A stretch of DNA of 64,000 nt from JAFKKS01 sp039808325 (GCA_039808325.1 JBDHSU010000005.1:8880-72879), one strand, 5' to 3'. Counted from the stretch's first letter, positions 51,270-61,819 are shown. Notes: generated from the sequence alone by a model not told the origin. Made by a program: numbers and translations.

Positions 51270-52760
51270 TCAGAGGAAGAACAGCCACGTGCAGAGCAGG
51301 AACGTCGGGATCAGGATGCCGCCGGACCACAGCATATAGCCGAAAAACGAGGGCATCTTGACGCCGTTGTCGCGCGCGATGGCGTAGACCATGAAGTTCG
51401 GCGCGTTTCCGATATAGGTGTTGGCGCCCATATAGACGGCGCCGAGCGAGATCGCTGCAAGCGTCGGCGCGAGCGTCGTCATAAGTTGCTGCGCGTCGCC
51501 GCCCGCAAGCTCGAAGAACACCAGGTAGGTCGGTGCGTTGTCGAGGAACGAAGAGAGCGCGCCGGTGAGCCAGAAATAGGCGGCGTTGTTGGCGCTGCCG
51601 TCTGGGTTCGTCACCATGGCGAGCAGTGGCGCGAGCGCGCCGTGTGTTCCCGCGTGCAGGATCGCGATGACCGGCACGAGGCAGATGAAGATGGCGATGA
51701 AGAGAAAGCCCACCTCTTTAATCGGCCCCCAGGTGAATCCGTTCGATTCGCGGTAGGAGCGCGGCGTCAGCCATAGCGATGCGAAAGCCGCGCAAAGGAA
51801 AATGACGTCGCGCAGGAGGTCCTGCGCCTCAAGTTTGATGTCGCCGATCGGAAACGCGATGCCGGGCTTCCAGTAGGCGCTCATCAGGATGGCGGCGATG
51901 ACGATCGCGATGAAGACGAGGTTGACGAGGCCGTGCAGACGCAACGGCGAGTCAGGGCTCGGATCGCGCAAGGCCGGAAGGGGTTTGTCCCGCCGGTAAA
52001 GGATCGTGTCGATGACGAAGAACAGCGCCAGCAGCAACGCCGCGACCAGCGTGGTCTCGCGGAACAGGTGAGTGGTCGTCCAGAAGAAGTCCACGCCCTT
52101 GAGAAAGCCGACGAACAGCGGCGGATCGCCGAGCGGAGTCAGCGATCCTCCGATATTCGATACGAGGAAGATGAAGAAGATGACGGTGTGGACGTTGTGC
52201 CGGCGCGCGTCGTTGGCGCGGATAAGCGGCCGGATCAGAATCATCGACGCGCCGGTCGTGCCGACGAGACTCGCGAATACCGTGCCGATCGCGAGCATCA
52301 GCGTATTGACCGCGGGCGAGCCGTGCAGGTTGCCCGAAAGGTAGATGCCGCCGGCGATCGTATAGAGCGCGAACAGCAGCAGGATGAACGGCATGTATTC
52401 GAGCAGCAGCGTATGCAGCAGGGCCTGCGTTGCCGCGTTGCCGCCCGCGCTCAGGAACAGGGGAATGACGACGCAGGCCGACCAGAACGCGGCGAATTTT
52501 CCGAAGTGGTGCTCCCAAAGGTGCGGATAGAACAATGGCCCCGTGGCGATCGACAGCAGGATGCCGACGAAGGGGAGGGCCCACCACAGCGACATCGCGG
52601 CGCCGTTGAGACTTTCGGCCGCTTGCGCGGGCACGATGGCTCCGGCGCTGAGAAGCGCCGTTGCCGCCGCGATCAGGCCCGGTCGAAGCGCGCGCGCCGA
52701 AGGGGAGCCTTGAAGGCAACCCAGAACCCTGCGCCGCCGCGCCTCGCCGCCAAATCTCAT
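51270..52760 (-). CDS. NhaD-type sodium/proton antiporter family protein
   Basis: 496 residues from the ATG at 52760 (GGGGGAA ahead). An N-terminal hydrophobic leader, then 12 or so spans of the citrate transporter/ion transporter superfamily. Conserved stretches: G-T-T-G-A-S-M-I-L-I-R-P near 163, N-I-G-G-S-L-T-P-L-G-D-P-P-L near 200, S-S-F-L-D-N-A-P-T near 415. These fit NhaD antiporters but the superfamily also has dicarboxylate carriers. Ends 4 bases from the CoA transferase stop (convergent). Confidence 0.84.
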   Translation of the reverse strand: MRFGGEARRRRVLGCLQGSPSARALRPGLIAAATALLSAGAIVPAQAAESLNGAAMSLWWALPFVGILLSIATGPLFYPHLWEHHFGKFAAFWSACVVIPLFLSAGGNAATQALLHTLLLEYMPFILLLFALYTIAGGIYLSGNLHGSPAVNTLMLAIGTVFASLVGTTGASMILIRPLIRANDARRHNVHTVIFFIFLVSNIGGSLTPLGDPPLFVGFLKGVDFFWTTTHLFRETTLVAALLLALFFVIDTILYRRDKPLPALRDPSPDSPLRLHGLVNLVFIAIVIAAILMSAYWKPGIAFPIGDIKLEAQDLLRDVIFLCAAFASLWLTPRSYRESNGFTWGPIKEVGFLFIAIFICLVPVIAILHAGTHGALAPLLAMVTNPDGSANNAAYFWLTGALSSFLDNAPTYLVFFELAGGDAQQLMTTLAPTLAAISLGAVYMGANTYIGNAPNFMVYAIARDNGVKMPSFFGYMLWSGGILIPTFLLCTWLFFL

Positions 52761-52882
52761 GATTTCCCCCAGAACCATCCTCGTCCGTGTTCGAACCGTA
52801 AGCAGGCAAACCCGAGAGTCAATGAAGCGGCGGCGATATCGCGCGCTTGCGTCCAACGCTGCGGAGTGCGTTACAACGCGGC

Positions 52883-53344
52883 ATGCCGTTGATCAGGACC
52901 GCCACCGCAAGCGACCTCGACGCCCTGTGCGCCATTGAGACGCAGGCCTTCGCGACCGACCGGCTCTCCCGCCGCAGCTTCCGCCGGCTTCTTGCCGTCT
53001 CTTCGGCGGCGGTGATCGTGGCCGAAGACGGCCGCCGGGTTGCCGGCGACGTCGTGATCCTTTTCCGGGCGGCGACCGATATCGCGCGCCTTTATTCGAT
53101 TGCCGTTGCGCGCGACCGCTTCGGGACGGGCATCGGACGGCTGCTGCTCGAAGCGGCGGAGCAGGCGGCCCTTGCGCATGGTTGCGGGAGAATGCGCCTC
53201 GAGGTTCGCGAAACGAACGGGCGGGCAGCCCGCCTCTACGAGGCGGCAGGCTATCGCGCGTTCGGGAGACTGGAGAACTATTACGCGGATGGCTCCGCCG
53301 CGGTCCGCTACGAAAGATCGTTGGCAACCCCCACGGGGCCGTAA
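52883..53344 (+). CDS. GNAT family N-acetyltransferase, RimI-like
   Basis: 153 residues from the ATG at 52883; an earlier GTG/ATG in frame at 52847 overlaps the divergent antiporter leader. GNAT motif A with acetyl-CoA loop (R-D-R-F-G-T-G-I-G-R-L-L-L near 88) and motif B (N-G-R-A-A-R-L-Y-E-A-A-G-Y-R-A-F-G near 122). Immediately upstream of a RimK-like ligase. In related genomes the GNAT partner of such ligases often carries a C-terminal C39-like peptidase domain; none is present here. Confidence 0.87.
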   Translation: MPLIRTATASDLDALCAIETQAFATDRLSRRSFRRLLAVSSAAVIVAEDGRRVAGDVVILFRAATDIARLYSIAVARDRFGTGIGRLLLEAAEQAALAHGCGRMRLEVRETNGRAARLYEAAGYRAFGRLENYYADGSAAVRYERSLATPTGP

Positions 53345-53456
53345 GCCGCCACATTTCCACCACCAACCGATCTCAGGAGTCGCGGCCGCGAGCGATGGCT
53401 GGTGCCACGCCGCCGCATGTGCCGGCGACCGGCCAAGGCCTCGAAGGGGCACTCCG

Positions 53457-54920
53457 ATGACCGGCTGGGTCATTCTCGTCGACCAGCCCAAGGACTTTCC
53501 GAACGCCGACACCCCTCATAAGGTGATCACGACGAGCGAATATCTCGCGCGGCCACGGCTGTTCGATCTTGGGCGACCGAAACTCGTCAATCTGTCGCGC
53601 TCCTACGCCTATCAGTCGAAGGGTTACTACGCCTCGCTGCTCGCGGAGGCGCGCGGCCACCGCGTGGTGCCGACCGTCGAGACGATGCTGGAGCTGCGCG
53701 AGGCCAAGCTCTACGAGCGCGCATTGCCGGAGCTCGAGGATGAGCTCAATCGCTGCGCCCGCAAGGCGGATTTCCAACTCGAAGGCGAGTTGAAGCTTCT
53801 GTTCTGCTTCGGCATCGCGCGCGACGTGCGCTTCGAAGCCTTCGGACGGCTGCTGTTCGACTGGTTCCGCTGTCCGGCGCTCGAGGTGACGGTGGCGCCG
53901 GGCGACTGGCTCACGATCGACCGCATTCGCCCACGGACACTCACGCGGCTTGCGAACGGGGAGGGGGATTTCTTCCGCGAGGCCCTGCACCTCCATACGA
54001 AGCGGGAGTGGCGGGAGCCGAAGGCACGTGCGATGGCCAAATACGACCTTGCCGTCTTGCTCGACCCCAACGAGAAGATGCCGCCGTCATCCGTCGCGTC
54101 GATGAAGCACTTCGCGCGCATCGCCGAGCGGATGTCCGTCGACGTCGAACCGATTACGCGCCGGCAGTTGGACGAGCTTGCGGAGTACGACGGCCTTTTC
54201 ATTCGCGAGACCACCTCGATCGACAACCACACCTATCGCTTCGCCCGCCGTGCCTGGCAGGAGGGCATGCCGGTCATCGACGACCCGATCTCGATGATCC
54301 GCTGCACCAACAAGGTGTTCCTGATGGAGCTCCTGCAATCCAATCAGGTGCCGACGCCGCCGACCGTGATGCTGGCGGACGTTGCCGCCCTGCCGCGCGC
54401 CGTGGATCAGCTCGGCCTGCCTCTTGTGGTGAAGATTCCGGACGGATCGTTCTCCCGCGGCATCCACAAGGTATCGACGCCGGAGGAGTTCCGCCGCATC
54501 GCCGACGAGCTGTTCGAGGAGACGGATCTGCTCCTCGCGCAGAAATTCATGCCGACCGAGTACGACTGGCGTGTCGGCGTGCTTTCCGGTGAGCCGCTGT
54601 TCGTGTGCCAATACCGCATGGCGCGGGGGCACTGGCAGATCGTCAAGCATCGTCCCGACGGTTCCGCGAGCGAGGGCGGTTTCCGCACCTTCGGCCTCGA
54701 CCAGGCGCCGCGCGATATCATCGATGTCGCGGTGCGGGCCGCGAAGCCGGTCGGCGATGGGTTCTACGGGGTCGACCTCAAGCAGATGCCGGATGGCTCC
54801 GTGGTCGTGATGGAAGTCAACGACAACCCCAACCTGGAGCATGGCATCGAGGACGCCGTGGCCAAGGACGAGGTGTGGGCCAAGCTCTTGAAATGGTTCA
54901 TCGACCGTTTCGAGCAGTAG
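53457..54920 (+). CDS. RimK-like ATP-grasp ligase with RLAN-type N-terminal domain
   Basis: 487 residues from the ATG at 53457 (GAAGGGG seven bases upstream). The first 200 residues resemble the RLAN domain found ahead of RimK-like ATP-grasp folds (Y-A-Y-Q-S-K-G-Y-Y-A-S-L-L-A-E-A-R-G-H near 43). The ATP-grasp part (about 265-480) has V-V-K-I-P-D-G-S-F-S-R-G near 325 and the Mg site V-M-E-V-N-D-N-P-N-L near 455. Such enzymes join amino acids through new amide bonds; RimK itself adds glutamate to ribosomal protein S6. The substrate of this branch is unknown. Confidence 0.87.
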   Translation: MTGWVILVDQPKDFPNADTPHKVITTSEYLARPRLFDLGRPKLVNLSRSYAYQSKGYYASLLAEARGHRVVPTVETMLELREAKLYERALPELEDELNRCARKADFQLEGELKLLFCFGIARDVRFEAFGRLLFDWFRCPALEVTVAPGDWLTIDRIRPRTLTRLANGEGDFFREALHLHTKREWREPKARAMAKYDLAVLLDPNEKMPPSSVASMKHFARIAERMSVDVEPITRRQLDELAEYDGLFIRETTSIDNHTYRFARRAWQEGMPVIDDPISMIRCTNKVFLMELLQSNQVPTPPTVMLADVAALPRAVDQLGLPLVVKIPDGSFSRGIHKVSTPEEFRRIADELFEETDLLLAQKFMPTEYDWRVGVLSGEPLFVCQYRMARGHWQIVKHRPDGSASEGGFRTFGLDQAPRDIIDVAVRAAKPVGDGFYGVDLKQMPDGSVVVMEVNDNPNLEHGIEDAVAKDEVWAKLLKWFIDRFEQ

Positions 54921-54930
54921 GGCCCGGCTG

Positions 54931-55030
54931 TCATTCCGGGATGCCGCGCGGCGGCGACCCCGGAATCCATATCCCAGCGCTGCGGCGTATGGATTCGGAG
55001 CTCGCGAGCTTTGCTCGCGCCCCGGATGAC
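54931..55030. repeat. Palindromic intergenic repeat, family C
   Basis: TCATTCCGGGATGCCGCGCG at left, GCTCGCGCCCCGGATGAC at right; the middle holds GGAATCCATA / TATGGATTC arms. Lies between the ATP-grasp gene and pyrE. Related to 16164-16266. Confidence 0.75.
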
Positions 55031-55153
55031 ACACACCGAGTAATACATGGGTCCGCGGCGCCTTCAGGTTCCACAAGAGTCTTGGGCCAGCGCATTCCGC
55101 GATGCCCGGCTCTGCGCTATACCCCCTCAAATCCATCGAAATGAGGTTCCTCC

Positions 55154-55765
55154 ATGCTGCCCCAGCGCCGCGAAGCCTCCGACGCGCGTGATGCGTCCCC
55201 ACGCGAGAACCCGAACCGTGCCGCATTGATGGCGCTGATCCGCGAACGCTCCTTCGGGCGCGGGAAGATCAAGCTCGCGTCCGGCCGGGAGAGCGACTTC
55301 TATTTCGACATGAAGCCGACCATGCTGCATCCGTCCGGCAGCGCCTGGCTTGCCGAGATGATCCTCGACGCGACGGCCGATGTCGGCGCTGAATTCATCG
55401 GCGGACTTGAAATGGGCGCGGTTCCGCTGGCCGCGACCGCGGCCGCCTTCAGCCATGTGCGCGGCCGGCCGATCACGGCGTTCTTCGTGCGTAAGAAGCC
55501 GAAGGAGCACGGCGCGCAGAAGCTCGTCGAGGGCCTGCCGAAGGGACAAACGCTGCGCGGGCGACGGGTGGTGATCGTGGAGGACGTTGCAACCACGGGT
55601 GGCTCGGCCATTCAGGCGGTGAAGGCGGTGCGGGAAGAGGGCGCCGAGATCGCGCTGGTCCTGACCATGGTCGATCGGCAGGAGGGAGCGGCCGAAACCT
55701 TCGCGGCGGAAAGCATTCCCTTTCATGCCTTGTTCAAGGCCGAGGAATTTTTGCGCGATTCGTGA
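55154..55765 (+). CDS. pyrE: Orotate phosphoribosyltransferase (PyrE)
   Basis: 203 residues. The PRPP-binding loop V-V-I-V-E-D-V-A-T-T-G-G-S-A is near 138. Other marks are K-L-A-S-G-R-E-S-D-F-Y-F-D-M-K near 40 and F-V-R-K-K-P-K-E-H-G near 115 (catalytic flexible loop). PyrE adds orotate to PRPP to give OMP in pyrimidine synthesis. The first 20 residues are polar and less conserved; a later ATG before A-L-I-R-E-R is possible. Confidence 0.94.
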   Translation: MLPQRREASDARDASPRENPNRAALMALIRERSFGRGKIKLASGRESDFYFDMKPTMLHPSGSAWLAEMILDATADVGAEFIGGLEMGAVPLAATAAAFSHVRGRPITAFFVRKKPKEHGAQKLVEGLPKGQTLRGRRVVIVEDVATTGGSAIQAVKAVREEGAEIALVLTMVDRQEGAAETFAAESIPFHALFKAEEFLRDS

Positions 55766-55823
55766 TTTAACGCTAGGTGAGAAGGGCGGCGCGGCCGTAC
55801 GCCGGCTCTTACGCTCTGCAACG

Positions 55824-56408
55824 ATGGGAATTGCATTCATGCCTCATGTGACCGCTCGACAGGCTCCCTTTAGCCCGCTCAATCTTGAAACGCGCTCGAT
55901 CGGCATGAAAACCGCCGCCGTGGTGGCGGGGACGGCGTTTCTTGCGCTGTCGTCCCATATCGCGGTGCCGATGGTGCCGGTGCCGGTCACCATGCAGACA
56001 TTCGCCGTGACGCTCATCGGTGCGCTCTATGGCTGGCGGCTCGGCGCGCTCACCGTGGTGCTGTGGCTGATGCAGGGCGCGATGGGGCTGCCGGTGCTCG
56101 CGCCCGGCGCCGCCGGCCTTGCCAAGTTCGTCGGCCCGACGGCCGGTTACCTTTATGCGTTTCCGCTCGCCGCCGCGCTGACCGGCGCTCTCGCCGAGCG
56201 CGGTTGGAACGGCCAGCGCGTCGCCTTGGCGTTCGCCTCGATGCTGATGGGCAATGTGCTGTGTCTTGTTGTCGGCGCGGCGTGGCTTTCGACGCTGGTC
56301 GGCGCCGAAAGGGCGATCGTCGCCGGCGTGGCGCCGTTCGTCGTCGGGGCCGCCCTGAAGGCGGCGCTCGGCGCGGCCGTTCTGCGGGCGATGCCGGCGC
56401 GCGGCTGA
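55824..56408 (+). CDS. bioY: Biotin transporter BioY (S component)
   Basis: 194 residues from the ATG at 55824; a second ATG at 55839 is close. Six membrane spans of the ECF-type S component. Family stretch V-P-M-V-P-V-P-V-T-M-Q-T-F-A-V near 48-62 and the G-A-M-G-L-P-V-L-A-P-G-A-A-G-L region near 85-99. No bioM/bioN energy-coupling genes are adjacent, as for many solitary BioY proteins. It follows pyrE by 58 bases; no BioR-type TTATnnATAA site is seen. Confidence 0.92.
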   Translation: MGIAFMPHVTARQAPFSPLNLETRSIGMKTAAVVAGTAFLALSSHIAVPMVPVPVTMQTFAVTLIGALYGWRLGALTVVLWLMQGAMGLPVLAPGAAGLAKFVGPTAGYLYAFPLAAALTGALAERGWNGQRVALAFASMLMGNVLCLVVGAAWLSTLVGAERAIVAGVAPFVVGAALKAALGAAVLRAMPARG

Positions 56409-56410
56409 AG

Positions 56411-56430
56411 AAGCGAAGCGTACTTCGCTT
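56411..56430 (+). terminator. Possible terminator hairpin after bioY
   Basis: AAGCGAAG / CTTCGCTT perfect 8-bp stem with CGTA loop, two bases after the bioY stop. The T-tail is only two or three bases, so strength is doubtful. Confidence 0.4.
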
Positions 56431-56431
56431 T

Positions 56432-56560
56432 CCCTCCCCGCAGGGGAGGGTGGCTCAGAGCGAGCGAAGCGAGTGAAGAGACGGGTGGGGAGTCTTCATA
56501 GTCTGTCCCCACCCGGCCGCGCACTTTTGTGCGCGTCCACCCCTCCCCTCCGGGGAGGGA
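56432..56560. repeat. CCCTCCCC/GGGGAGGG composite palindrome between convergent genes
   Basis: CCCTCCCCGCAGGGGAGGG at left (56432-56450), CCCTCCCCTCCGGGGAGGG-like arms at right (about 56541-56560), with GCGAGCGAAGCGAGTG and a GGGTGGGG / CCCCACCC pair between. Same style as the shorter elements at 664, 8777 and 14252. It ends six bases before the acyl-CoA dehydrogenase stop. Confidence 0.75.
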
Positions 56561-56565
56561 GATTC

Positions 56566-57789
<1,224 letters not shown>

Positions 57790-58004
57790 CGTGTGCTCCT
57801 TTTGCTTCGTCAGCGCACGCGGGTTTCGGCGCCTTGCTCGAGACGACCATAGCAGGGCCGGGTCGGGTTCGTCTGCAACGAGAAAGCGCCGCGCGGGTGG
57901 TGAAGGAGGCGGGGACGGCCCGGCCCCACCCCCGGTTGCGACAGCATGGGGATGCCCCGGGAAGGGAGATTGCCGCTGGCCGCAATCATCGTACATATCG
58001 GGGT

Positions 58005-58640
58005 ATGTCGAAAGCGCGCGCCCTCATCATCCCCGTCACCCCGTTCCAGCAGAACTGCACCTTGCTCTGGTGCGAAGACACGATGCGAGGGGCCGTCATC
58101 GACCCGGGCGGGGATCTCGATCGCGTCGAAGACGCCATCAAGCAGTCCAAGGCGACGGTCGAGCGCATTCTTCTCACGCACGGCCATATCGACCACGCCG
58201 GCGGCGCGGCCGCGTTGAAGGAAAGGCTTGGCGTGCCGATCGAAGGCCCGCATCGGGCGGATCAGTTTTTGCTCGACCATTTGCCGGAGACGGGGCGCAA
58301 CTACGGCATCGCCGCACGCCCGGTCACGCCCGACCGCTGGCTCGAGGAGGGCGACGAGGTCACAGTTGGTAATTTGACGTTCGGGGTCCTGCATTGCCCC
58401 GGCCATTCCCCGGGCAGCGTCGTCTTCACCAACCTGCCGCAGCGCTTCGCCCTCGTCGGCGATGTGCTGTTTCAGGGCTCGGTCGGGCGCACCGACCTGC
58501 CGGGAGGCGACCACGAGGCGCTCATCCGCTCGATCAAGGAGAAGCTGCTTCCCTTGGGCGACGACGTGGCCTTCATCTGCGGCCACGGCCCGGGCAGCAG
58601 CATCGGCGAGGAACGCCGCAGCAACCCCTTTTTGCGATAA
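58005..58640 (+). CDS. Metallo-beta-lactamase fold hydrolase, glyoxalase II-like (YcbL type)
   Basis: 211 residues from the ATG at 58005. Zinc ligands: T-H-G-H-I-D-H-A-G-G near 55, C-P-G-H-S-P-G-S near 128, G-D-V-L-F-Q-G-S-V-G-R-T-D near 148, and the final I-C-G-H-G-P-G-S near 190. The pattern V-T-P-F-Q-Q-N-C-T near the start is typical of YcbL-like type II glyoxalases or persulfide hydrolases. Substrate not decided. Confidence 0.9.
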   Translation: MSKARALIIPVTPFQQNCTLLWCEDTMRGAVIDPGGDLDRVEDAIKQSKATVERILLTHGHIDHAGGAAALKERLGVPIEGPHRADQFLLDHLPETGRNYGIAARPVTPDRWLEEGDEVTVGNLTFGVLHCPGHSPGSVVFTNLPQRFALVGDVLFQGSVGRTDLPGGDHEALIRSIKEKLLPLGDDVAFICGHGPGSSIGEERRSNPFLR

Positions 58641-58750
58641 AACGGCCAGCCCTTGACGCCAAGGCGGAACGCATTGGAACTAGACGTGGTCGTCCACGTT
58701 AGGCGGCTGCACGTTTAACGTCTGGCCGGACGCCCGGTCATGGGGAGGGC

Positions 58751-59635
58751 ATGATGCGCTGGGACGATTTCCGCCGAAGCGACAACGTCGAGGACCGGCG
58801 GGGCATGCGAGGAATTCCCGGCGGCGCCGGCGGCCTCGGCATCGGCACGGTGCTGATCCTGGGCGTCGTCGGCTGGGCGCTCGGCATCGATCCGCGCTTG
58901 CTGATTACCGGTGCGGAAATTCTGTCCGGCGGCGGCGGCCAGCAGACCCAGCAGTCCGGTCCCGTCGGCGCCCCGCAAGATCAGACGGGGCAGTTCGTGG
59001 CCGCGATCGCCGGCGACACGGAAGACCGCTGGCGCGTGATTTTCCAGAACGCCGGGAAGGAGTATACGCCGCCGCGGATCGTCATCTTCTCCGGCGTCAC
59101 CTCGTCCGGCTGCGGCACCGCGCAGTCCGCGATGGGGCCCTTCTATTGTCCGCTGGACCGAAAGATTTACCTCGACACGTCGTTCTTCCGCGACCTCGAA
59201 TCCCGCTTTCAAGGGTGTGAGGGCAAGGCTTGCCAGTTCTCGCAAGCCTATGTGATCGCGCATGAGGTCGGCCATCACGTGCAAAATCTGCTCGGCATCC
59301 TGCCGAAGGCGCAGCAGATGCAGCAGCAGATGGGAGATCGCGCCGAGGCCAATCAGATCCAGGTGCGCATCGAATTGCAGGCGGACTGCTTTGCCGGCGT
59401 CTGGGCCAACGCGGCGCAGAAGAAGTGGAACTTCATCGAGCAAGGCGACGTCGAGGCGGCGATGCAGACGGCGTCGGCGATCGGCGACGACCGCCTGCAG
59501 AAGCGCACGCAGGGCCGCGTCGTGCCGGACGCCTTCACGCACGGCTCGTCGGCTCAGCGCGTGCGCTGGTTCACGACGGGCCTGAAGGACGGCCGCGTGT
59601 CGAGTTGCGACACGTTCCAGGCGGCGCAGCCCTAG
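58751..59635 (+). CDS. Neutral zinc metallopeptidase, YpfJ family
   Basis: 294 residues (two ATGs in a row at 58751/58754). N-terminal charged segment R-W-D-D-F-R-R-S-D-N-V-E-D-R-R-G, one membrane span near 30-50 (signal anchor), then the peptidase domain. Zinc motif A-H-E-V-G-H-H-V-Q-N-L near 175 and downstream E-L-Q-A-D-C-F-A-G-V-W near 213 with the third ligand. The family is often called neutral zinc metallopeptidase; substrate unknown. Confidence 0.92.
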   Translation: MMRWDDFRRSDNVEDRRGMRGIPGGAGGLGIGTVLILGVVGWALGIDPRLLITGAEILSGGGGQQTQQSGPVGAPQDQTGQFVAAIAGDTEDRWRVIFQNAGKEYTPPRIVIFSGVTSSGCGTAQSAMGPFYCPLDRKIYLDTSFFRDLESRFQGCEGKACQFSQAYVIAHEVGHHVQNLLGILPKAQQMQQQMGDRAEANQIQVRIELQADCFAGVWANAAQKKWNFIEQGDVEAAMQTASAIGDDRLQKRTQGRVVPDAFTHGSSAQRVRWFTTGLKDGRVSSCDTFQAAQP

Positions 59636-59695
59636 ATCACGATGATTTGGATCGAATCGACCCAAAACCATGAACGTGATCGATTCTCATAACTT

Positions 59696-59746
59696 AGAGC
59701 GGGATGCGGGCGGAAAACCGCTCCACACTTTTCCTCATCCCGCTCT
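59696..59746. repeat. Palindromic repeat with 11-bp ends, family E
   Basis: AGAGCGGGATG at 59696-59706 mirrored by CATCCCGCTCT at 59736-59746; inside, GCGGGCGGAAAACCGC folds again. A familiar extragenic repeat in Hyphomicrobiales. It occupies the 241-base gap between the convergent metallopeptidase and HdeD genes, where I see nothing else. Confidence 0.75.
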
Positions 59747-59876
59747 CGCGCGTGATCCCGGAAAGTGGAAACCGGTTTTCGAACAAGACAATGCTCGAAC
59801 ACCGGGAATAGCGGCGGGCTCTATTCAACGCAGTTGAGTAGAGCCCTGGCGGCCTTCGAAACCGGAGCGCGTCGCG

Positions 59877-60470
59877 TCAGGTTGCCTTTCCGCTGTGCGC
59901 GTAAAGCGCCATGCCGATGAGCGCGGCGCCGCCGAAGATCATATTGATGCCGAGAAGAAGCCCGAGTGCCCACGCTGCCGTCCCGGGCAGTCCCGCGAAC
60001 ACCATGCCGGCCAGAATGAGATCGATGATGCCGCTGACCAGCATCCACCCCCATCGGCCGGACAGTTGCTGGCGATGCTCCATCGCATAGAGGATCGATG
60101 CGATGCCCTCGACGATGAAGAATGCGATCAACACGAGCGTCAACGAGACGGCGCCGCTGACGGGCCTGAGAAGCAGCACGAGACCGGCGCCGATTGCGAT
60201 GGCGGCCGAAAGCAACGACCACCAGAAGCCCGGAGCCTGCCGCGCCATGAAGGTCGTCACCAAGCCGGCAACGCCGCTGATCAGGAAGGCCCACCCGACA
60301 AAGATCGTGAAGCCGAGTGTCGCGAGCGGTGGAATGAGGAACGCCAGGATGCCGAGGATGACGAGGATGATTCCCTCCGCGAGGAATAGTCCCCAATGGG
60401 CACGCATGGCTTCGCCCAGGTTCCCCGGCGTGGGCGTGCGTGGCGGAACGGCCATCGGATCGGTTGGCAT
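59877..60470 (-). CDS. HdeD family membrane protein
   Basis: 197 residues from the ATG at 60470 (GGAGGG five bases upstream). Six membrane spans in three pairs, each with the DUF308 pattern (G-I-I-L-V-I-L-G-I-L-A-F-L-I-P-P near 40; I-I-D-L-I-L-A-G-M-V-F near 150). HdeD in E. coli is part of the acid-resistance island and acts at high cell density; other members are uncharacterised. Monocistronic. Confidence 0.88.
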   Translation of the reverse strand: MPTDPMAVPPRTPTPGNLGEAMRAHWGLFLAEGIILVILGILAFLIPPLATLGFTIFVGWAFLISGVAGLVTTFMARQAPGFWWSLLSAAIAIGAGLVLLLRPVSGAVSLTLVLIAFFIVEGIASILYAMEHRQQLSGRWGWMLVSGIIDLILAGMVFAGLPGTAAWALGLLLGINMIFGGAALIGMALYAHSGKAT

Positions 60471-60649
60471 GCGAGCCCTCCTGTGTGCGTTCGGCTGATC
60501 GACCCGGAAAGCATAGGCGATGACGAACGGCCGCGCCATCGCGTCATTCATCGTCGCGATGCCCTTATCGCGGCGTAGTGTTGCCGGCGACCTCTGGCCA
60601 CCGCGAGGCGATGCGTTGCCGTGGCAGCCGCCGCTGATATCCTCCGCCG

Positions 60650-61723
60650 ATGGCAAAGCCTCAGGACGACGCATCCACCGAAGACGACGCAGCGGCGATT
60701 GCCGCCATCCTGCTTCGTCTTTCTCCCGATTATGCGCCGACGCCTCTCGTCAATGTGCCGGCGCTCGCGGCCCGGCTCGGCCTTGCGCAGGTGACGGCGA
60801 AAGACGAAGGCCGCCGGATGCTCGGCAGCTTCAAGTCCTTGGGGGGAACGTATGCGGGTCTTCGGGCGCTCGCGCGCGCGAGCGGCATGGAGATCGCGGA
60901 GCTCCTGGCGCGGCGCCCGCGCGGCCTGCCGGCGCTGATCTGCGCGAGCGACGGCAATCATGGCCTGGCGGTCGCCGCGGCGGCGAAATTTTCCGGCACG
61001 ACGGCGCGCATCTTCTTGCACGAAGGCGTGCCGCCGATTCGCGCCGGCCGCATCGCGGCGCAGGGTGCGGAAATAGAATGGACGAAAGGTACCTATGACG
61101 ATGCCGTGGACGCGGCGGAGGCCGCGGCCCGCGCCGGAGGCGGCATCCTGGTTGCCGATACTGCCAACGATCCGGCCGACCTCGTCGTCCGCGATGTGAT
61201 GGCGGGCTACGGCGTGATCGCGGCCGAGGTTCGCCGGCAGATCGACGGCACCGGTCAACCGCGGCCGACCCATCTGTTCGTGCAGGCGGGGGTGGGGGGC
61301 CTCGCCGCGGCGCTGGCCGCGGGGCTGAAGGATTGGCTGGCGCCGCCGGCGATGATTGTCGTCGCCGAACCGGCGAAGGCCGCGAGCGTGACGGCCGGTT
61401 TGCCGAGCGCGGCGCCGGCCCGTATTGCCGGCGATCTGCGCACCGCTGCCGAGATGCTGTCCTGCGGCGAAGCGAGCGCGCCGGCCTTGAATATTCTTCG
61501 CCGCTGCGGCGCCGATGTCATCACCGTTTCTGAAGATGACTTGCTTGCCGCGCCGCGCCTCCTCGCGGAATCGCAAGGGCCGGCGACGACGCCGTCCGGC
61601 GCGGCCGGCCTCGCCGGGCTGTATCGCACGGTCCGCGATAGCGACGGCGCGCGGTTTTTGTTGAATGCGGAAAGCCGTGTGCTGCTTGTGATCAGTGAGG
61701 CCGGCCTCAACGGGCAAGCCTAG
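60650..61723 (+). CDS. PLP-dependent fold-type II lyase, diaminopropionate ammonia-lyase-like
   Basis: 357 residues. PLP lysine in M-L-G-S-F-K-S-L-G-G near residue 64, A-S-D-G-N-H-G-L-A-V near 102 and the phosphate-binding V-Q-A-G-V-G-G-L-A-A-A near 205. The set fits diaminopropionate ammonia-lyase and threonine dehydratase relatives. It lacks the C-terminal ACT domain of biosynthetic IlvA. The exact amino acid substrate is uncertain. It diverges from HdeD and is followed by tRNA-Arg. Confidence 0.84.
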   Translation: MAKPQDDASTEDDAAAIAAILLRLSPDYAPTPLVNVPALAARLGLAQVTAKDEGRRMLGSFKSLGGTYAGLRALARASGMEIAELLARRPRGLPALICASDGNHGLAVAAAAKFSGTTARIFLHEGVPPIRAGRIAAQGAEIEWTKGTYDDAVDAAEAAARAGGGILVADTANDPADLVVRDVMAGYGVIAAEVRRQIDGTGQPRPTHLFVQAGVGGLAAALAAGLKDWLAPPAMIVVAEPAKAASVTAGLPSAAPARIAGDLRTAAEMLSCGEASAPALNILRRCGADVITVSEDDLLAAPRLLAESQGPATTPSGAAGLAGLYRTVRDSDGARFLLNAESRVLLVISEAGLNGQA

Positions 61724-61819
61724 CGCGGGGCGAAGAGAATTGCCGCGACCCGCCGGGAGCCAATGTAGCGGCCCGCTCCGCATTGCCGCCCGCGCTCCGA
61801 TCGTCTATTGAGGCCGCAG

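Noticed and set aside
55766..55823. BioR operator ahead of bioY
   Set aside because: No TTATnnATAA-like palindrome was found in the gap.
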